The notes beneath the pieces are model-generated. The model worked only from the letters and a program-made list of their open reading frames with translations, did no database searches and was not told where the DNA came from. Below, piece after piece: positions 21,584 through 30,266 of a DNA stretch of 39,859 bases. A program made the position numbers and the translations under genes. Source of the stretch: Pandoraea sp. (lineage in GTDB: Bacteria; Pseudomonadota; Gammaproteobacteria; Burkholderiales; Burkholderiaceae); the NCBI RefSeq assembly GCF_004297875.1, contig NZ_SCSK01000013.1:1-39859 (forward strand), given 5' to 3'. The first letter of the stretch is position 1. Every line of letters begins with the position of its first letter.

Positions 21584-23566
21584 ATGTTAGGTAAATTGAG
21601 TCTTGCGGCTATCCCGTACAATGTGCCGATCGTCATGGGGGCGGTGGGCTTCATGGTATTGGCCGGCCTGACGTTGCTCGGCACCGTCACCTATTTCGGC
21701 AAATGGAAGATGTTGTGGACCGAGTGGCTGACCACTGTCGACCACAAAAGAATCGGCGTCATGTACATCCTCGTGGCGCTGGTCATGTTGCTGCGCGGCT
21801 TCTCCGATGCGATTCTGATGCGTACCCAGCTGGCCGTGGCCACGGGCGGATCGCTCGGCTACCTGCCGCCTGAGCATTACGACCAAATCTTCACCGCGCA
21901 CGGCGTCATCATGATTTTCTTCATGGCCATGCCGTTCATGGTGGGTTTGATGAACGTGGTCGTGCCGCTGCAGATCGGCGCACGCGACGTGGCATTCCCG
22001 TTCCTGAATTCGCTGAGCTTCTGGCTGTTCGTGGCCGGCGCGGTGCTGGTCAATCTGTCGCTGGCCGTGGGTAATTTCGCGCGCACTGGCTGGCTGGCTT
22101 ATCCGCCGCTGTCGGAGCTCCATTACAGTCCGGGGGTCGGCGTCGATTACTACATTTGGGCGCTGCAGATATCGGGGCTGGGGACATTGCTCTCCGGGGT
22201 CAATTTCGTGGCCACGATCCTGAAGATGCGCGCTCCGGGCATGAAGCTCATGCGCATGCCGGTGTTTACCTGGACCGCGCTGTGCGCCAATATCCTGATC
22301 GTCGCCGCGTTCCCGGTGCTGACCGTCTCGTTGGCCCTGTTGTCGCTCGACCGCTACCTCGGGATGCATTTCTTCACCAATTCGTTTGGTGGCAACCCGA
22401 TGATGTACATCAACCTGATCTGGACCTGGGGTCACCCCGAGGTGTACATCCTGATTCTTCCGGCGTTCGGGATTTTCTCCGAAGTCATCTCGACTTTCTC
22501 GAAGAAGCCGCTGTTCGGCTACACCTCGATGGTGTACGCGACCTGCTGCATTACCATCCTGTCGTTCATTGTGTGGCTGCACCACTTCTTCACGATGGGT
22601 TCGGGCGCCGACGTCAATGCCTTCTTCGGCATCGCCACCATGATTATCTCGATCCCGACCGGGGTGAAGATTTTCAACTGGCTGTTCACGATGTATCGCG
22701 GTCGCGTGGAAATGACCACGCCGGTGATGTGGACGCTCGGCTTCATGGTGACGTTCGTGATCGGCGGCATGACCGGCGTGCTGATGGCGGTGCCGGCGGC
22801 CGACTTCGTGCTGCATAACAGCCTGTTCCTGATTGCCCACTTCCACAACGTCATCATCGGCGGCGTGTTGTTCGGATACCTGGCGGGCATGACCTACTGG
22901 TTCCCGAAAGCGTTCGGCTTCAAGCTCAACGAAAAACTGGGCAAGCGCGCCTTCTGGTGCTGGATCATCGGTTTCTATCTGGCCTTCATGCCGCTGTACG
23001 TGCTGGGTCTGATGGGCATGACGCGCCGGCTGAACCATACCGACAACCCGCTGTGGACGCCGTACCTGCACGTCGCCGTGGTCGGCGCCGGGGTCATCAT
23101 GCTGGGCATCTTCTTCCAGCTCGCGCAGTTGTATGTCAGCTTCCGCGATCGCAAGCAGAACGTCGATGTGACCGGCGATCCGTGGGGTGGCCGCACGCTG
23201 GAATGGACCACCGCTTCGCCGCCGCCGTTCTACAACTTCGCTCACACGCCGGTGATCCACGCCCGCGACGAGCTGGCCTATCGCAAGGAGCACGGCTTGC
23301 CCGTGCGCGACGAAGCGCCCGGCGGCTACCAGCAGATTCACATGCCCAGGAACACTTCGGCCGGCGTCATCATCGGCGGCCTGAGCGTGGCGTTCGGCTT
23401 CGCGTTGATCTGGCACATCTGGTGGCTGGCGATCGTCGGATTCGTCGGCATGATCGCGGCGGTCATTTTCCGCAGCAATGACGACGAGATCGATTACTAC
23501 GTACCGGCCAAGCAAGTCGAACAGACCGAAGCTCAATCTTTTCAACGCATAGCGCCGCAGGCTTAA
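21584..23566 (+). CDS. cyoB: Cytochrome bo3 ubiquinol oxidase subunit I
   Basis: A 660-residue catalytic subunit (E. coli: 663) with about 15 transmembrane helices, reducing O2 to water with electrons from ubiquinol and pumping protons. Heme and copper ligands are visible: [15 protein letters not shown] (low-spin heme His), [17 protein letters not shown] (CuB His cross-linked to Tyr, with the Glu of the D-channel nearby), [10 protein letters not shown] (two CuB His) and [12 protein letters not shown] (high- and low-spin heme His). The N-terminal [15 protein letters not shown] helix and the quinol-site region KRIGVMYI are typical of CyoB rather than CtaD. AAGGAG lies just upstream of the ATG and overlaps the end of cyoA. 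Confidence 0.98.
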   Translation: MLGKLSLAAIPYNVPIVMGAVGFMVLAGLTLLGTVTYFGKWKMLWTEWLTTVDHKRIGVMYILVALVMLLRGFSDAILMRTQLAVATGGSLGYLPPEHYDQIFTAHGVIMIFFMAMPFMVGLMNVVVPLQIGARDVAFPFLNSLSFWLFVAGAVLVNLSLAVGNFARTGWLAYPPLSELHYSPGVGVDYYIWALQISGLGTLLSGVNFVATILKMRAPGMKLMRMPVFTWTALCANILIVAAFPVLTVSLALLSLDRYLGMHFFTNSFGGNPMMYINLIWTWGHPEVYILILPAFGIFSEVISTFSKKPLFGYTSMVYATCCITILSFIVWLHHFFTMGSGADVNAFFGIATMIISIPTGVKIFNWLFTMYRGRVEMTTPVMWTLGFMVTFVIGGMTGVLMAVPAADFVLHNSLFLIAHFHNVIIGGVLFGYLAGMTYWFPKAFGFKLNEKLGKRAFWCWIIGFYLAFMPLYVLGLMGMTRRLNHTDNPLWTPYLHVAVVGAGVIMLGIFFQLAQLYVSFRDRKQNVDVTGDPWGGRTLEWTTASPPPFYNFAHTPVIHARDELAYRKEHGLPVRDEAPGGYQQIHMPRNTSAGVIIGGLSVAFGFALIWHIWWLAIVGFVGMIAAVIFRSNDDEIDYYVPAKQVEQTEAQSFQRIAPQA

Positions 23567-23570
23567 CACC

Positions 23571-24203
23571 ATGTCGACCAATGTTCTAGAGCAATACCCC
23601 GTTCATGCGCATGCCGACGCGCATGCGCATGAACACGCGCACCACGATACCGCCGACAAGACCGTCTTCGGTTTCTGGGTTTACCTGATGAGCGACTGCA
23701 TTCTGTTCGCGTGCATTTTTGCGACCTATGCGGTGCTGAGCAACGCCACGGCGGGCGGCCCCACCGGCAAGGAACTGTTCGACCTGCACTATGTGCTGAT
23801 CGAAACCTTTTGCCTGCTGATCAGCAGCTTGACCTACGGCATGGCCATGCTGGCGCTCAATCGCGCCGACAAGGCTCAGGTGCAACTGTGGCTGGGCATC
23901 ACCTTCCTGCTCGGCCTGACTTTCGTCGGCATGGAAATGCATGAATTCCGGCACATGATTCTCGAAGGCGCCGGCCCGGGGCGCAGCGCGTTCCTGTCGT
24001 CGTTCTTTACGCTGGTCGGCACCCACGGCCTGCACGTGAGCAGCGGCCTGCTGTGGATGGTGGTGCTGATGCTGCAGATCGGCAAGAAGGGCTTGACGGC
24101 AACCAACAGCCGGCGCCTGATGTGCCTGAGCCTTTTCTGGCACTTCCTGGATATCGTCTGGATCGGCGTGTTCACCGTCGTCTATCTGATGGGAGTCATG
24201 TAA
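23571..24203 (+). CDS. cyoC: Cytochrome bo3 ubiquinol oxidase subunit III
   Basis: A 210-residue inner-membrane subunit III with five predicted helices ([97 protein letters not shown]). Conserved family residues include the Glu/His in GMEMHEF and GTHGLHV. The N-terminus before the first helix is unusually His-rich, with about ten His in thirty residues ([15 protein letters not shown]), which may bind metal or be a spacer. The gene follows cyoB by four bases and abuts cyoD. Confidence 0.96.
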   Translation: MSTNVLEQYPVHAHADAHAHEHAHHDTADKTVFGFWVYLMSDCILFACIFATYAVLSNATAGGPTGKELFDLHYVLIETFCLLISSLTYGMAMLALNRADKAQVQLWLGITFLLGLTFVGMEMHEFRHMILEGAGPGRSAFLSSFFTLVGTHGLHVSSGLLWMVVLMLQIGKKGLTATNSRRLMCLSLFWHFLDIVWIGVFTVVYLMGVM

Positions 24204-24572
24204 ATGGAAAACGTCAATACGAGTCGTGGCCACGGGCATCTCGACGACACCGCGGCGGGTCACGCCGGGGCGAGCCACGGCAGCGTCAAATCGTACCTGA
24301 TCGGCTTCGTGCTGGCCGTCGTGCTGACGGTCGTCCCGTTCGTCATGGTGATGAATGGCTCCGCCGCGGCGCCCACGCTGCTGGCGACGATCCTCGGCTG
24401 CGCGGTGGTGCAGATCGTCGTGCACCTGGTGTACTTCCTCCACCTCGACGGCTCCTCCGCACAGCGCTGGAACCTGATGGCGTTCCTCTTTACCCTGGTG
24501 ATCCTGTTCATCGTGGTGGGCGGATCGCTCTGGATCATGTACTACCTGAACCACAACATGATGGTGATGTAG
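24204..24572 (+). CDS. cyoD: Cytochrome bo3 ubiquinol oxidase subunit IV
   Basis: A 122-residue subunit IV with three transmembrane helices (KSYLIGFVLAVVLTVVPFVM, TLLATILGCAVVQIVVHLVY, LMAFLFTLVILFIVVGGSLW) and the conserved YFLHLDGSS loop. It assists CuB and subunit I/III assembly in E. coli. The ATG follows the cyoC stop directly. The N-terminus contains His residues (RGHGHLDD, GHAGASHG), echoing CyoC. The operon ends here at a strong terminator; no cyoE (heme O synthase) follows, so heme O must be made by a gene elsewhere. Confidence 0.95.
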   Translation: MENVNTSRGHGHLDDTAAGHAGASHGSVKSYLIGFVLAVVLTVVPFVMVMNGSAAAPTLLATILGCAVVQIVVHLVYFLHLDGSSAQRWNLMAFLFTLVILFIVVGGSLWIMYYLNHNMMVM

Positions 24573-24632
24573 ACGCCGGCGCCGTCGGCGACGCACCCAT
24601 GGCCCGCCCGCGGGCCGGACGCTGGTTGAGTG

Positions 24633-24668
24633 AACCCGCGCTCCGGTCTCCGGGCGGGTTTTCTTTTG
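24633..24668 (+). terminator. Rho-independent terminator of cyoABCD
   Basis: AACCCGC (24633-24639) pairs with GCGGGTT (24654-24660); inside, CCGG and CCGG also pair. The stem runs into TTTTCTTTT. A second hairpin GGCCCG/CGGGCC (24601-24616) lies just upstream. The convergent LysR gene ends at 24679. Confidence 0.88.
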
Positions 24669-24678
24669 CCCGTGAGCC

Positions 24679-25587
24679 TCACGTCTCCCGCAGTGTTTCG
24701 ATGATCTGCTCGCGCAGCCAGCGATTGCCTTCGTCGTTGTCGAAGCTCTCGTGCCAATGCACGGTGACTTCGACCTCGGGAATCGCCACCGGCAGCGGAT
24801 AGACCGCAAATTGCCGGTGCTCGTTGAAATGGCGCGCCACGCGTCGGGGCAGGATGACCATCCAGTCCGTGCGTTGCAGAATCTGCGGAATCACAGTGAA
24901 ATGCGGCACGCGCAGGGCGATCCGGCGATGCAGTCCGGCCGCGCGCAACGAATCGTCGATCGTGCGGTGGCTGCTCTCGCTCGAGCTGACCGCGATGTGC
25001 GAGAGCTCGAGAAAGCGTTGGGACGACAGGCTGCGTTGGGGCAAGCCGGCGCGCTTGCGCGTCATGCACACATAGTCCTCGTGAAACAGCAGGGCATAGC
25101 GGGTAACGGATTTGAGCGCCGGCAGGTTGCCCACGGCGAAATCGAGCTGCCCCAATCTGAGCGCTTCCTCGACCTTCGCCACCGGGGTCTGTTCGGCCTC
25201 GAGCCGCAATAGCGGCGCGACCTGCTGCAGCTTCTCGCACAGCGGCGGCAAAAAAACCTGCTCGCCGATGTCGGACATCGACAGGCGAAAAGTGCGCGTG
25301 CTGCTCCCCGCATCGAAATGCTCGGCGTGGCTTAATGCCTCGCGCACCGCGGCCAGGGCGCGTCCTACCGGCTGGGCGAGCTGTTCCGCCGTCGGTGTCG
25401 GCGTCATGCCGTTCGGTATCCTGACGAATAGCGGATCGTCGAACAGCGTCCGCAGGCGTCCCAGCGCATAACTGATGGCCGGCTGGGACAGCCCAAGACG
25501 GTAGCCCGCATGCGTCAGGCTGCGCTCCTCGAGGATCGCCTGGAACACGCGCAGCAGATTCAGATCGATTTTATTGAAATCAGCCAT
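24679..25587 (-). CDS. LysR-family regulator of the ligase-thiolase-IorAB operon
   Basis: About 302 residues. The N-terminal winged helix reads NKIDLNLLRVFQAILEERSL then THAGYRLGLSQPAISYALGR, followed by LRTLFDDPLFVRIPNGMTPT, a standard LysR signature. The remainder is a type 2 periplasmic-binding-like effector domain ending at QIIETLRET. ATG 25587 is preferred; a longer frame starts at 25611. A TTTAT-N7-ATAAA dyad (25589-25605) with the T-N11-A pattern lies immediately before it and upstream of the divergent promoter. The gene diverges from the acyl-CoA ligase operon, so it is the probable activator of that operon, responding to the substrate or an intermediate. The ligand cannot be told from the sequence. 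Confidence 0.92.
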   Translation of the reverse strand: MADFNKIDLNLLRVFQAILEERSLTHAGYRLGLSQPAISYALGRLRTLFDDPLFVRIPNGMTPTPTAEQLAQPVGRALAAVREALSHAEHFDAGSSTRTFRLSMSDIGEQVFLPPLCEKLQQVAPLLRLEAEQTPVAKVEEALRLGQLDFAVGNLPALKSVTRYALLFHEDYVCMTRKRAGLPQRSLSSQRFLELSHIAVSSSESSHRTIDDSLRAAGLHRRIALRVPHFTVIPQILQRTDWMVILPRRVARHFNEHRQFAVYPLPVAIPEVEVTVHWHESFDNDEGNRWLREQIIETLRET

Positions 25588-25588
25588 A

Positions 25589-25605
25589 TTTATGATGAAG
25601 ATAAA
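25589..25605. promoter_or_regulatory. Candidate LysR-type binding box
   Basis: TTTAT-N7-ATAAA is a dyad containing the T-N11-A pattern of LysR-type sites. Its centre lies about 54 bases upstream of the predicted start of the ligase transcript and just before the LysR start codon, a position suited both to activation and to autoregulation. Confidence 0.5.
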
Positions 25606-25615
25606 GTCCATGAAT

Positions 25616-25644
25616 TTGACATATATATTACGCTAACCTAGACT
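25616..25644 (+). promoter_or_regulatory. Promoter of the acyl-CoA ligase operon
   Basis: Perfect -35 TTGACA (25616-25621), 17-base AT-rich spacer, and -10 TAGACT (25639-25644). The predicted start, near 25651, leaves a very short leader of about 15-25 bases before the ligase start codon. Confidence 0.7.
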
Positions 25645-25665
25645 CGGTCCCATCGATAGGAGGAT

Positions 25666-27294
25666 ATGGGGCGCATGGAAACCGTTGTCGAATCTCGCGA
25701 TCAACCGCAGCGCCCTCGCGCGGCGAGCCTGACCATGCCCGCGCTGCTGGTGCAGCGGGCAGCCCGCAGCGGCACAGCGCCGCTATTCTCCGATCGCACG
25801 ATACGCTGGAGCAGCCAGACGGCGCTGGACATCGCCCGGCGCCGTGCCGGTGCGCTGGCGGCGCATGGGGTCGGGCGGGGCGACCGCGTGGCGCTGCTGT
25901 GCTCAAACCGCGCCGAATTCATGGAAATCGTGCTTGGCTGCGGCTGGCTTGGCGCAGTCGTGGTGCCGATCAACACGGCCTCGCGCGGCATGCAGTTGTC
26001 GCATATCCTGCGCAACTCGGGCGCGCGACTGCTGGTTGCCGAAACGCATCTGCTCGAGGCAGTGGCCGCTCTCGAGGGCGCGGATCTGTCGCTCGAGAAT
26101 ACCTGGGTGATCGGCGAGCTGCCCGACGGCGGGCCATCGGCCATGCCGGCGGGAGACATGGTGCCGATGCCGCCGCTGGGCGAAGCGTTGGAGGCCGCCG
26201 AACTCGCCGACGGCGATCCGCTGGCGATTCTCTATACGTCCGGCACCTCGGGCCTGTCGAAAGGGGTGATCTGCCCGCACGCGCAGTTCTATTGGTGGGG
26301 GCATTACACGGCCGGCAACCTCGGCGTGGTCCCGGGCGACGTCCTCTACACTTGCCTGCCGCTGTTTCACACCAATGCGCTCAATAGCTTTTTCCAGGCG
26401 CTGATTTTCGATGCCGAACTGGTGGCCGACAGGCGCTTTTCCGCCAGCGGGTTCTTCAAGGCGCTGGTCGAGACAGGGGCCACGGTTACCTACGTACTGG
26501 GCGCGATGGTGCCGATCCTGCTTGGCCGTCCAGTTGAGCCGGCCGAGCGCGCGCACCGCGTGCGCATCGCGCTGGCGCCCGGCGTGCCGGGGCAATTCCA
26601 GCAGGAGTTCACGGCGCGCTGCGGTATTCACCTGCTCGATGGCTACGGCTCGACCGAGACCAACTTCGCGATTGGCGGCGGTATCGAAGCGCAGCGCCCC
26701 GGCTACATGGGGCAATTGGCGGCCGGCTTCGAGGCGCGCGTGGTCGACCCGGATGACCGGGAGGTGCCGGACGGCGAAGCGGGCGAACTGATCCTGCGCG
26801 CGGACCAGCCATTTGCATTCGCCAGCGGCTATTTCGGCATGCCCGACAAGACCGTCGAAGCGTGGCGCAATCTCTGGTTTCACACCGGCGACCGCGTGGT
26901 GCGCGATGCCGACGGCTATTACCGCTTCATCGACCGGCTCAAGGATGCCATCCGCCGGCGCGGCGAAAACATCTCGTCGTATGAAGTCGAGCAGGCGATT
27001 CTGAGTCATCCGGCGGTCGAGACCGTCGCGGTATTCGCGGTGAGTTCGTCGCTGGCCGAGGACGAGGTGATGGCGGCCGTCGTGCCGTGCGCGGGCGCGG
27101 TGCTCGAACCGCTCGAGCTGATTTTGTATTGCGAGCCTCGCCTGCCGTACTTCGCGATTCCGCGCTACCTGGATATTGTCGACGATCTGCCGAAGACCGA
27201 AAACGGAAAGATTCAGAAATACAAACTGCGTGAGCGCGGCGTGACTGACCAGACCTGGGACCTGGACGCCTCGGGTTACCGGCTCAAGCGCTAA
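25666..27294 (+). CDS. AMP-forming acyl-CoA ligase (CaiC/medium-chain type)
   Basis: A 542-residue cytoplasmic ligase of the ANL superfamily. Motifs: phosphate loop ILYTSGTSGLSKGV at about 188-201, LLDGYGSTETNF, hinge region FHTGDRVVRDADGYYRFIDR, LKDAIRRRGENISSYEVEQA, and C-terminal catalytic lysine in PKTENGKIQKYKLRE. It resembles crotonobetaine/carnitine-CoA ligase and other acid-activating enzymes, but the acyl pocket cannot be read by eye. AGGAGG (25658-25663) lies two bases before ATG 25666 and eleven before ATG 25675, so the second ATG is an equally good start. First gene of the operon controlled by the divergent LysR protein; it probably activates the acid imported by the next gene's product. 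Confidence 0.92.
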   Translation: MGRMETVVESRDQPQRPRAASLTMPALLVQRAARSGTAPLFSDRTIRWSSQTALDIARRRAGALAAHGVGRGDRVALLCSNRAEFMEIVLGCGWLGAVVVPINTASRGMQLSHILRNSGARLLVAETHLLEAVAALEGADLSLENTWVIGELPDGGPSAMPAGDMVPMPPLGEALEAAELADGDPLAILYTSGTSGLSKGVICPHAQFYWWGHYTAGNLGVVPGDVLYTCLPLFHTNALNSFFQALIFDAELVADRRFSASGFFKALVETGATVTYVLGAMVPILLGRPVEPAERAHRVRIALAPGVPGQFQQEFTARCGIHLLDGYGSTETNFAIGGGIEAQRPGYMGQLAAGFEARVVDPDDREVPDGEAGELILRADQPFAFASGYFGMPDKTVEAWRNLWFHTGDRVVRDADGYYRFIDRLKDAIRRRGENISSYEVEQAILSHPAVETVAVFAVSSSLAEDEVMAAVVPCAGAVLEPLELILYCEPRLPYFAIPRYLDIVDDLPKTENGKIQKYKLRERGVTDQTWDLDASGYRLKR

Positions 27295-27338
27295 GCGCGA
27301 ACCATAACGACAACAATCGCGACAATCGACAGCGACAC

Positions 27339-27356
27339 CGCCGCGACAACGCGGCG
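27339..27356 (+). other. Hairpin in the ligase-transporter gap
   Basis: CGCCGCG (27339-27345) and CGCGGCG (27350-27356) pair around ACAA in the 123-base gap after the ligase gene. The preceding bases are a degenerate run of CGACAA/CGACAG units (27305-27337). No T tract follows, so this is more likely an RNA-processing or partial attenuation site than a terminator. Confidence 0.4.
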
Positions 27357-27417
27357 CAGGTTGGGCGGGCCGGACCGCGGCATGCGCGGCGTCGGCGACA
27401 TAACCAAGGAGACTTGT

Positions 27418-28752
27418 ATGGCAGACATCCCCGCAACGCATCATGCCGTGCCCAACGGTACCGCCGATTCGGCAACTGCGTTCGACCACAAGGCAATGCG
27501 CCGTATCGTCATCGCCTCGGTCGCGGGCAACGCGCTCGAATGGTATGACTTCTTCTTATACGGGACAGCGGCCGCGCTGGTGTTCGGCGAGCTCTTCTTC
27601 CCGAAAGGCACCGATCCGCTGATCGGCACCATGGTTGCCTTCGCCGGGTTTGCGATTGGGTTCGCCGCTCGTCCGTTCGGCGGCATTCTGTTCGGGCACA
27701 TCGGCGATCGCTACGGTCGCCGGGGCGCGCTGGTCTGGACCCTGTCGATCATGGGGGCAGCCACCTTCCTGATCGGGCTGCTGCCGACCTACGCGCAAAT
27801 CGGCCTGTGGGCGCCGACGCTGATGGTGGTGCTGCGCTTGCTGCAGGGCGTCGCCTCGGGCGGCGAATGGGGCGGCGGCGTACTGATGATCAGCGAGAGT
27901 GCGCCGCCGCAAAAACGAGGCTTCTATGCGTCATGGAGCCAGATCGGCGTGGGCGCCGGCTTTGTGCTGTCGGCGGCGGTGTTCTTCGCGGTGCAAGCGC
28001 TGCCCAGGGCGGAATTCATGTCTTGGGGCTGGCGCATTCCGTTTCTTGCCAGTGTGCTGATTTTCGGTGTGGGAGTCTACATCCGTTCGACGCTGCCCGA
28101 GAGCCAGGAGTTTGCCAAGGCTGCTGCGGCCGGGCGCCGCGCGCACATGCCGGTGCTTGAAGTGATCCGCCGTCATCCGAAGGAAATCCTCATGGCCATG
28201 GGGCTGCGCGTCGCGGAGAACGGCGGCTCGTATATCTTCCTGGCATTCTCGCTGGTCTACGGAAAATTCATCGGCATTCCCAGCCAGATCATGCTCGCTG
28301 GCGTGATGGGATCAATGTGTGTCGAGCTGTGCACGATGCTGCTGTGGGGACGGCTGTCCGACCGCATCGGCCGCAAGCCGGTGTATATGATCGGCGCGCT
28401 GGGCCTGGTGGTCATTGCGTTTCCTTTCTTCTGGCTGCTCGATACCAAGGCGCCGGTGCTGATCTGGCTGGCGCTGCTGTTTGCAAACCCGGTGTGCCAT
28501 GGGGCGATGATCGGGACGCAACCCAGCCTGATGGGCGAACTGTTCAGCACCGAAGTGCGCTATTCGGGCATGGCGCTGGGACACGAAATTGCCTCGGTAT
28601 TCGCCGGCGGCCTCTCGCCGCTGATTGCTACCGCACTGCTCGAACACTATCGCGCGGCCTGGCCAGTGGCGCTGCTGCTTATGGCGCTGGGAATGATCAC
28701 CGTGATCTCGCTGCTGTTCACGCATGAAACGGCGCGTCGGCGCGCGCCGTAA
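27418..28752 (+). CDS. MFS transporter, metabolite:H+ symporter (MHS) family
   Basis: A 444-residue inner-membrane carrier with twelve predicted helices. The start region ASVAGNALEWYDFFLYGTAA is the hallmark of the MHS family (ProP, ShiA, citrate and alpha-ketoglutarate carriers). The loop 2-3 motif reads GHIGDRYGRRGAL, loop 8-9 GRLSDRIGRKPVYM, and RLLQGVASGGEWGGGVLMIS is the family's helix 5 motif. ATG 27418 has AAGGAG seven bases upstream. Its position directly after the ligase suggests import of the carboxylic acid that the ligase activates. The substrate is not predictable from sequence. Confidence 0.92.
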   Translation: MADIPATHHAVPNGTADSATAFDHKAMRRIVIASVAGNALEWYDFFLYGTAAALVFGELFFPKGTDPLIGTMVAFAGFAIGFAARPFGGILFGHIGDRYGRRGALVWTLSIMGAATFLIGLLPTYAQIGLWAPTLMVVLRLLQGVASGGEWGGGVLMISESAPPQKRGFYASWSQIGVGAGFVLSAAVFFAVQALPRAEFMSWGWRIPFLASVLIFGVGVYIRSTLPESQEFAKAAAAGRRAHMPVLEVIRRHPKEILMAMGLRVAENGGSYIFLAFSLVYGKFIGIPSQIMLAGVMGSMCVELCTMLLWGRLSDRIGRKPVYMIGALGLVVIAFPFFWLLDTKAPVLIWLALLFANPVCHGAMIGTQPSLMGELFSTEVRYSGMALGHEIASVFAGGLSPLIATALLEHYRAAWPVALLLMALGMITVISLLFTHETARRRAP

Positions 28753-28773
28753 CTCGAACGAGGAAAGACCGTG

Positions 28774-29925
28774 ATGTCGAACCATCTCGCAGGGGCGGTG
28801 CTGGCCGCGGGCGTCGAGGTGCCTTACCGGCGCCAGGCGCCGCAGGACAGCACCGGCGATTTGCTGGCGCAGGCATTCCAGCGCGCGCTCGCGCAGGCGG
28901 GCTTGGTGCCGCGCGATGTCGACGGACTCGGCGTGGCCTCGTTCACGCTGGCGCCCGATCATGCGATCGACCTCGCCTGGCGGCTCGGCATCAGTCCGCG
29001 CTGGTGCATGGACGATTGCCACGGCGGCGCCAGTGCGATCAACATGCTGCAGCATGCGATCCGTGCCGTGCAGCATGGCGATGCGTCGGTCATCGTGCTG
29101 GTCAGCGGCGACCGCTTCGAGCCGGCTGATTTCAAACGGCTCGTCGAGCATTACAACCTCACCACGCGCACCTATTTGCGCCCGCTGGAAAATGGCGGAC
29201 CGAACAGCCTGTTCGCGATGCTCACGCAGCGCCATGCGCTCAAGCATGGCCTGACGCGTCGCGACTACGGCGCACTCTGCGTGGCGCAACGCGCCTGGGC
29301 GGCGGATAACCCCGGCGCCGTGTATCGCACGCCGATGACACTGGACGACTACCTGGCCGCCCCGATGGTGGCCGATCCATTGGGCCGCTTCGATTGCGTG
29401 CCGGTCGTGTGCGGCGCAAATGCGGTGGTCGTGGCGCGCGCCGAGCGGGTGCGCGGGCCGGCGGTGCACGTGCGCGCGCTGCAATGCCGCTACAACACCG
29501 ATCATCAGGCCGGCGATGGATTGCAGACCGGACTGGCCGCGGTGGCCGATACGCTGTGGCAGCAAGCCGGCGCCGGGCCGCAGGCGATGGATGTGGTGTC
29601 CGTCTATGACGATTATCCGGTCATGGCGCTGGTGCAACTGGCCGATCTTGGCTTTGCTCCCGATGGGGACCTGCGCGGCCTGCTCGGGCGTATCGCCGCG
29701 CGTACGCTGGCGGTCAACACCTCGGGCGGTCAGCTCTCGGCCGGGCAGGCGGGGGCTGCCGGCGGCATGCATGGACTGGTCGAGGCGATCACGCAATTGC
29801 GCGGCGAAGCGGGCGCGCGCCAGGTCGCCGGCGCCCGTATGGCCGTGGTCAGCGGATACGGAATGGTCGAATACCGCCATGGTATGTGTGCAAACGCGGT
29901 GGTGCTTGAATCAGAGGGTGAGTGA
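28774..29925 (+). CDS. Thiolase-like protein (SCP-x/acetyl-CoA acetyltransferase superfamily), DUF35-partnered
   Basis: A 383-residue thiolase-fold protein. The nucleophilic cysteine is probably Cys82 in WCMDDCHGGASAINMLQHAI. The usual GHPxGxxG histidine motif is replaced by NTSGGQLSAGQAGAAGGMHG, so the catalytic His position carries Gln, and the C-terminal Cys-Gly motif appears as YRHGMCANAVVLE. This is the non-canonical subgroup that works with a separate zinc-ribbon/OB protein, here the next gene, as in BbsAB (benzoylsuccinyl-CoA thiolase), PhlC-PhlB and steroid side-chain aldolases. The reaction may be thiolysis, retro-aldol or C-acylation. A GTG one codon upstream (28771) is an alternative start; GAGGAAAG precedes both. 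The gene starts 21 bases after the transporter. Confidence 0.88.
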   Translation: MSNHLAGAVLAAGVEVPYRRQAPQDSTGDLLAQAFQRALAQAGLVPRDVDGLGVASFTLAPDHAIDLAWRLGISPRWCMDDCHGGASAINMLQHAIRAVQHGDASVIVLVSGDRFEPADFKRLVEHYNLTTRTYLRPLENGGPNSLFAMLTQRHALKHGLTRRDYGALCVAQRAWAADNPGAVYRTPMTLDDYLAAPMVADPLGRFDCVPVVCGANAVVVARAERVRGPAVHVRALQCRYNTDHQAGDGLQTGLAAVADTLWQQAGAGPQAMDVVSVYDDYPVMALVQLADLGFAPDGDLRGLLGRIAARTLAVNTSGGQLSAGQAGAAGGMHGLVEAITQLRGEAGARQVAGARMAVVSGYGMVEYRHGMCANAVVLESEGE

Positions 29926-29928
29926 GTC

Positions 29929-30237
29929 ATGGAACTGATGGTTTTTCGCTGCAGGCAATGCGGCACAACGCTGTTCCCGTCGCGGTACCTGTGTCCGCAA
30001 TGTGGCGCGGACCAATGGGCGGAAGTCCCGGCCGGACTCGGCACGATCGAGCAAGCGACGGTGGTGCGTCACCGGGTGGGGGTGCCGGGCGCGGGCGACG
30101 CGCACCTGGCAAGTGTCAGAACGTCTGCCGGGCCGATGGTGGTGGCCCGGCTCGACCAGGCGCTTCCACCGGGCGAGGTCGTCACGCTCACGCTCGATGA
30201 TGCGATGCGCGTGCTCGCGCACCCCGCGCGCAGGTAG
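29929..30237 (+). CDS. DUF35 zinc-ribbon/OB-fold partner of the thiolase
   Basis: A 102-residue protein with an N-terminal rubredoxin-like zinc ribbon (FRCRQCGTTLFPSRYLCPQC; Cys8, 11, 22, 25) and an OB-fold part (about residues 36-98: GLGTIEQATVVRHRVGV, PMVVARLDQALPPGEVVTLT). Proteins of this family form a stable complex with SCP-x-type thiolases or aldolases and complete or support the active site. It begins four bases after the thiolase stop. At 102 residues it is short for the family (often 130-140), so it is close to the minimal ribbon plus OB arrangement. Confidence 0.92.
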   Translation: MELMVFRCRQCGTTLFPSRYLCPQCGADQWAEVPAGLGTIEQATVVRHRVGVPGAGDAHLASVRTSAGPMVVARLDQALPPGEVVTLTLDDAMRVLAHPARR

Positions 30238-30266
30238 GTAATGCATTCAAGTCAAGGAGGTTGAGG

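Noticed and set aside
21587..23581. 664-codon minus-strand frame opposite cyoB
   Set aside because: Mirror of a real gene; composition is Arg/His/Gln/Asp rich and without motifs.
27305..27337. Degenerate CGACAA-like repeat that could suggest a short tandem array
   Set aside because: Units vary in sequence and spacing and there are too few for a CRISPR or defined tandem repeat.
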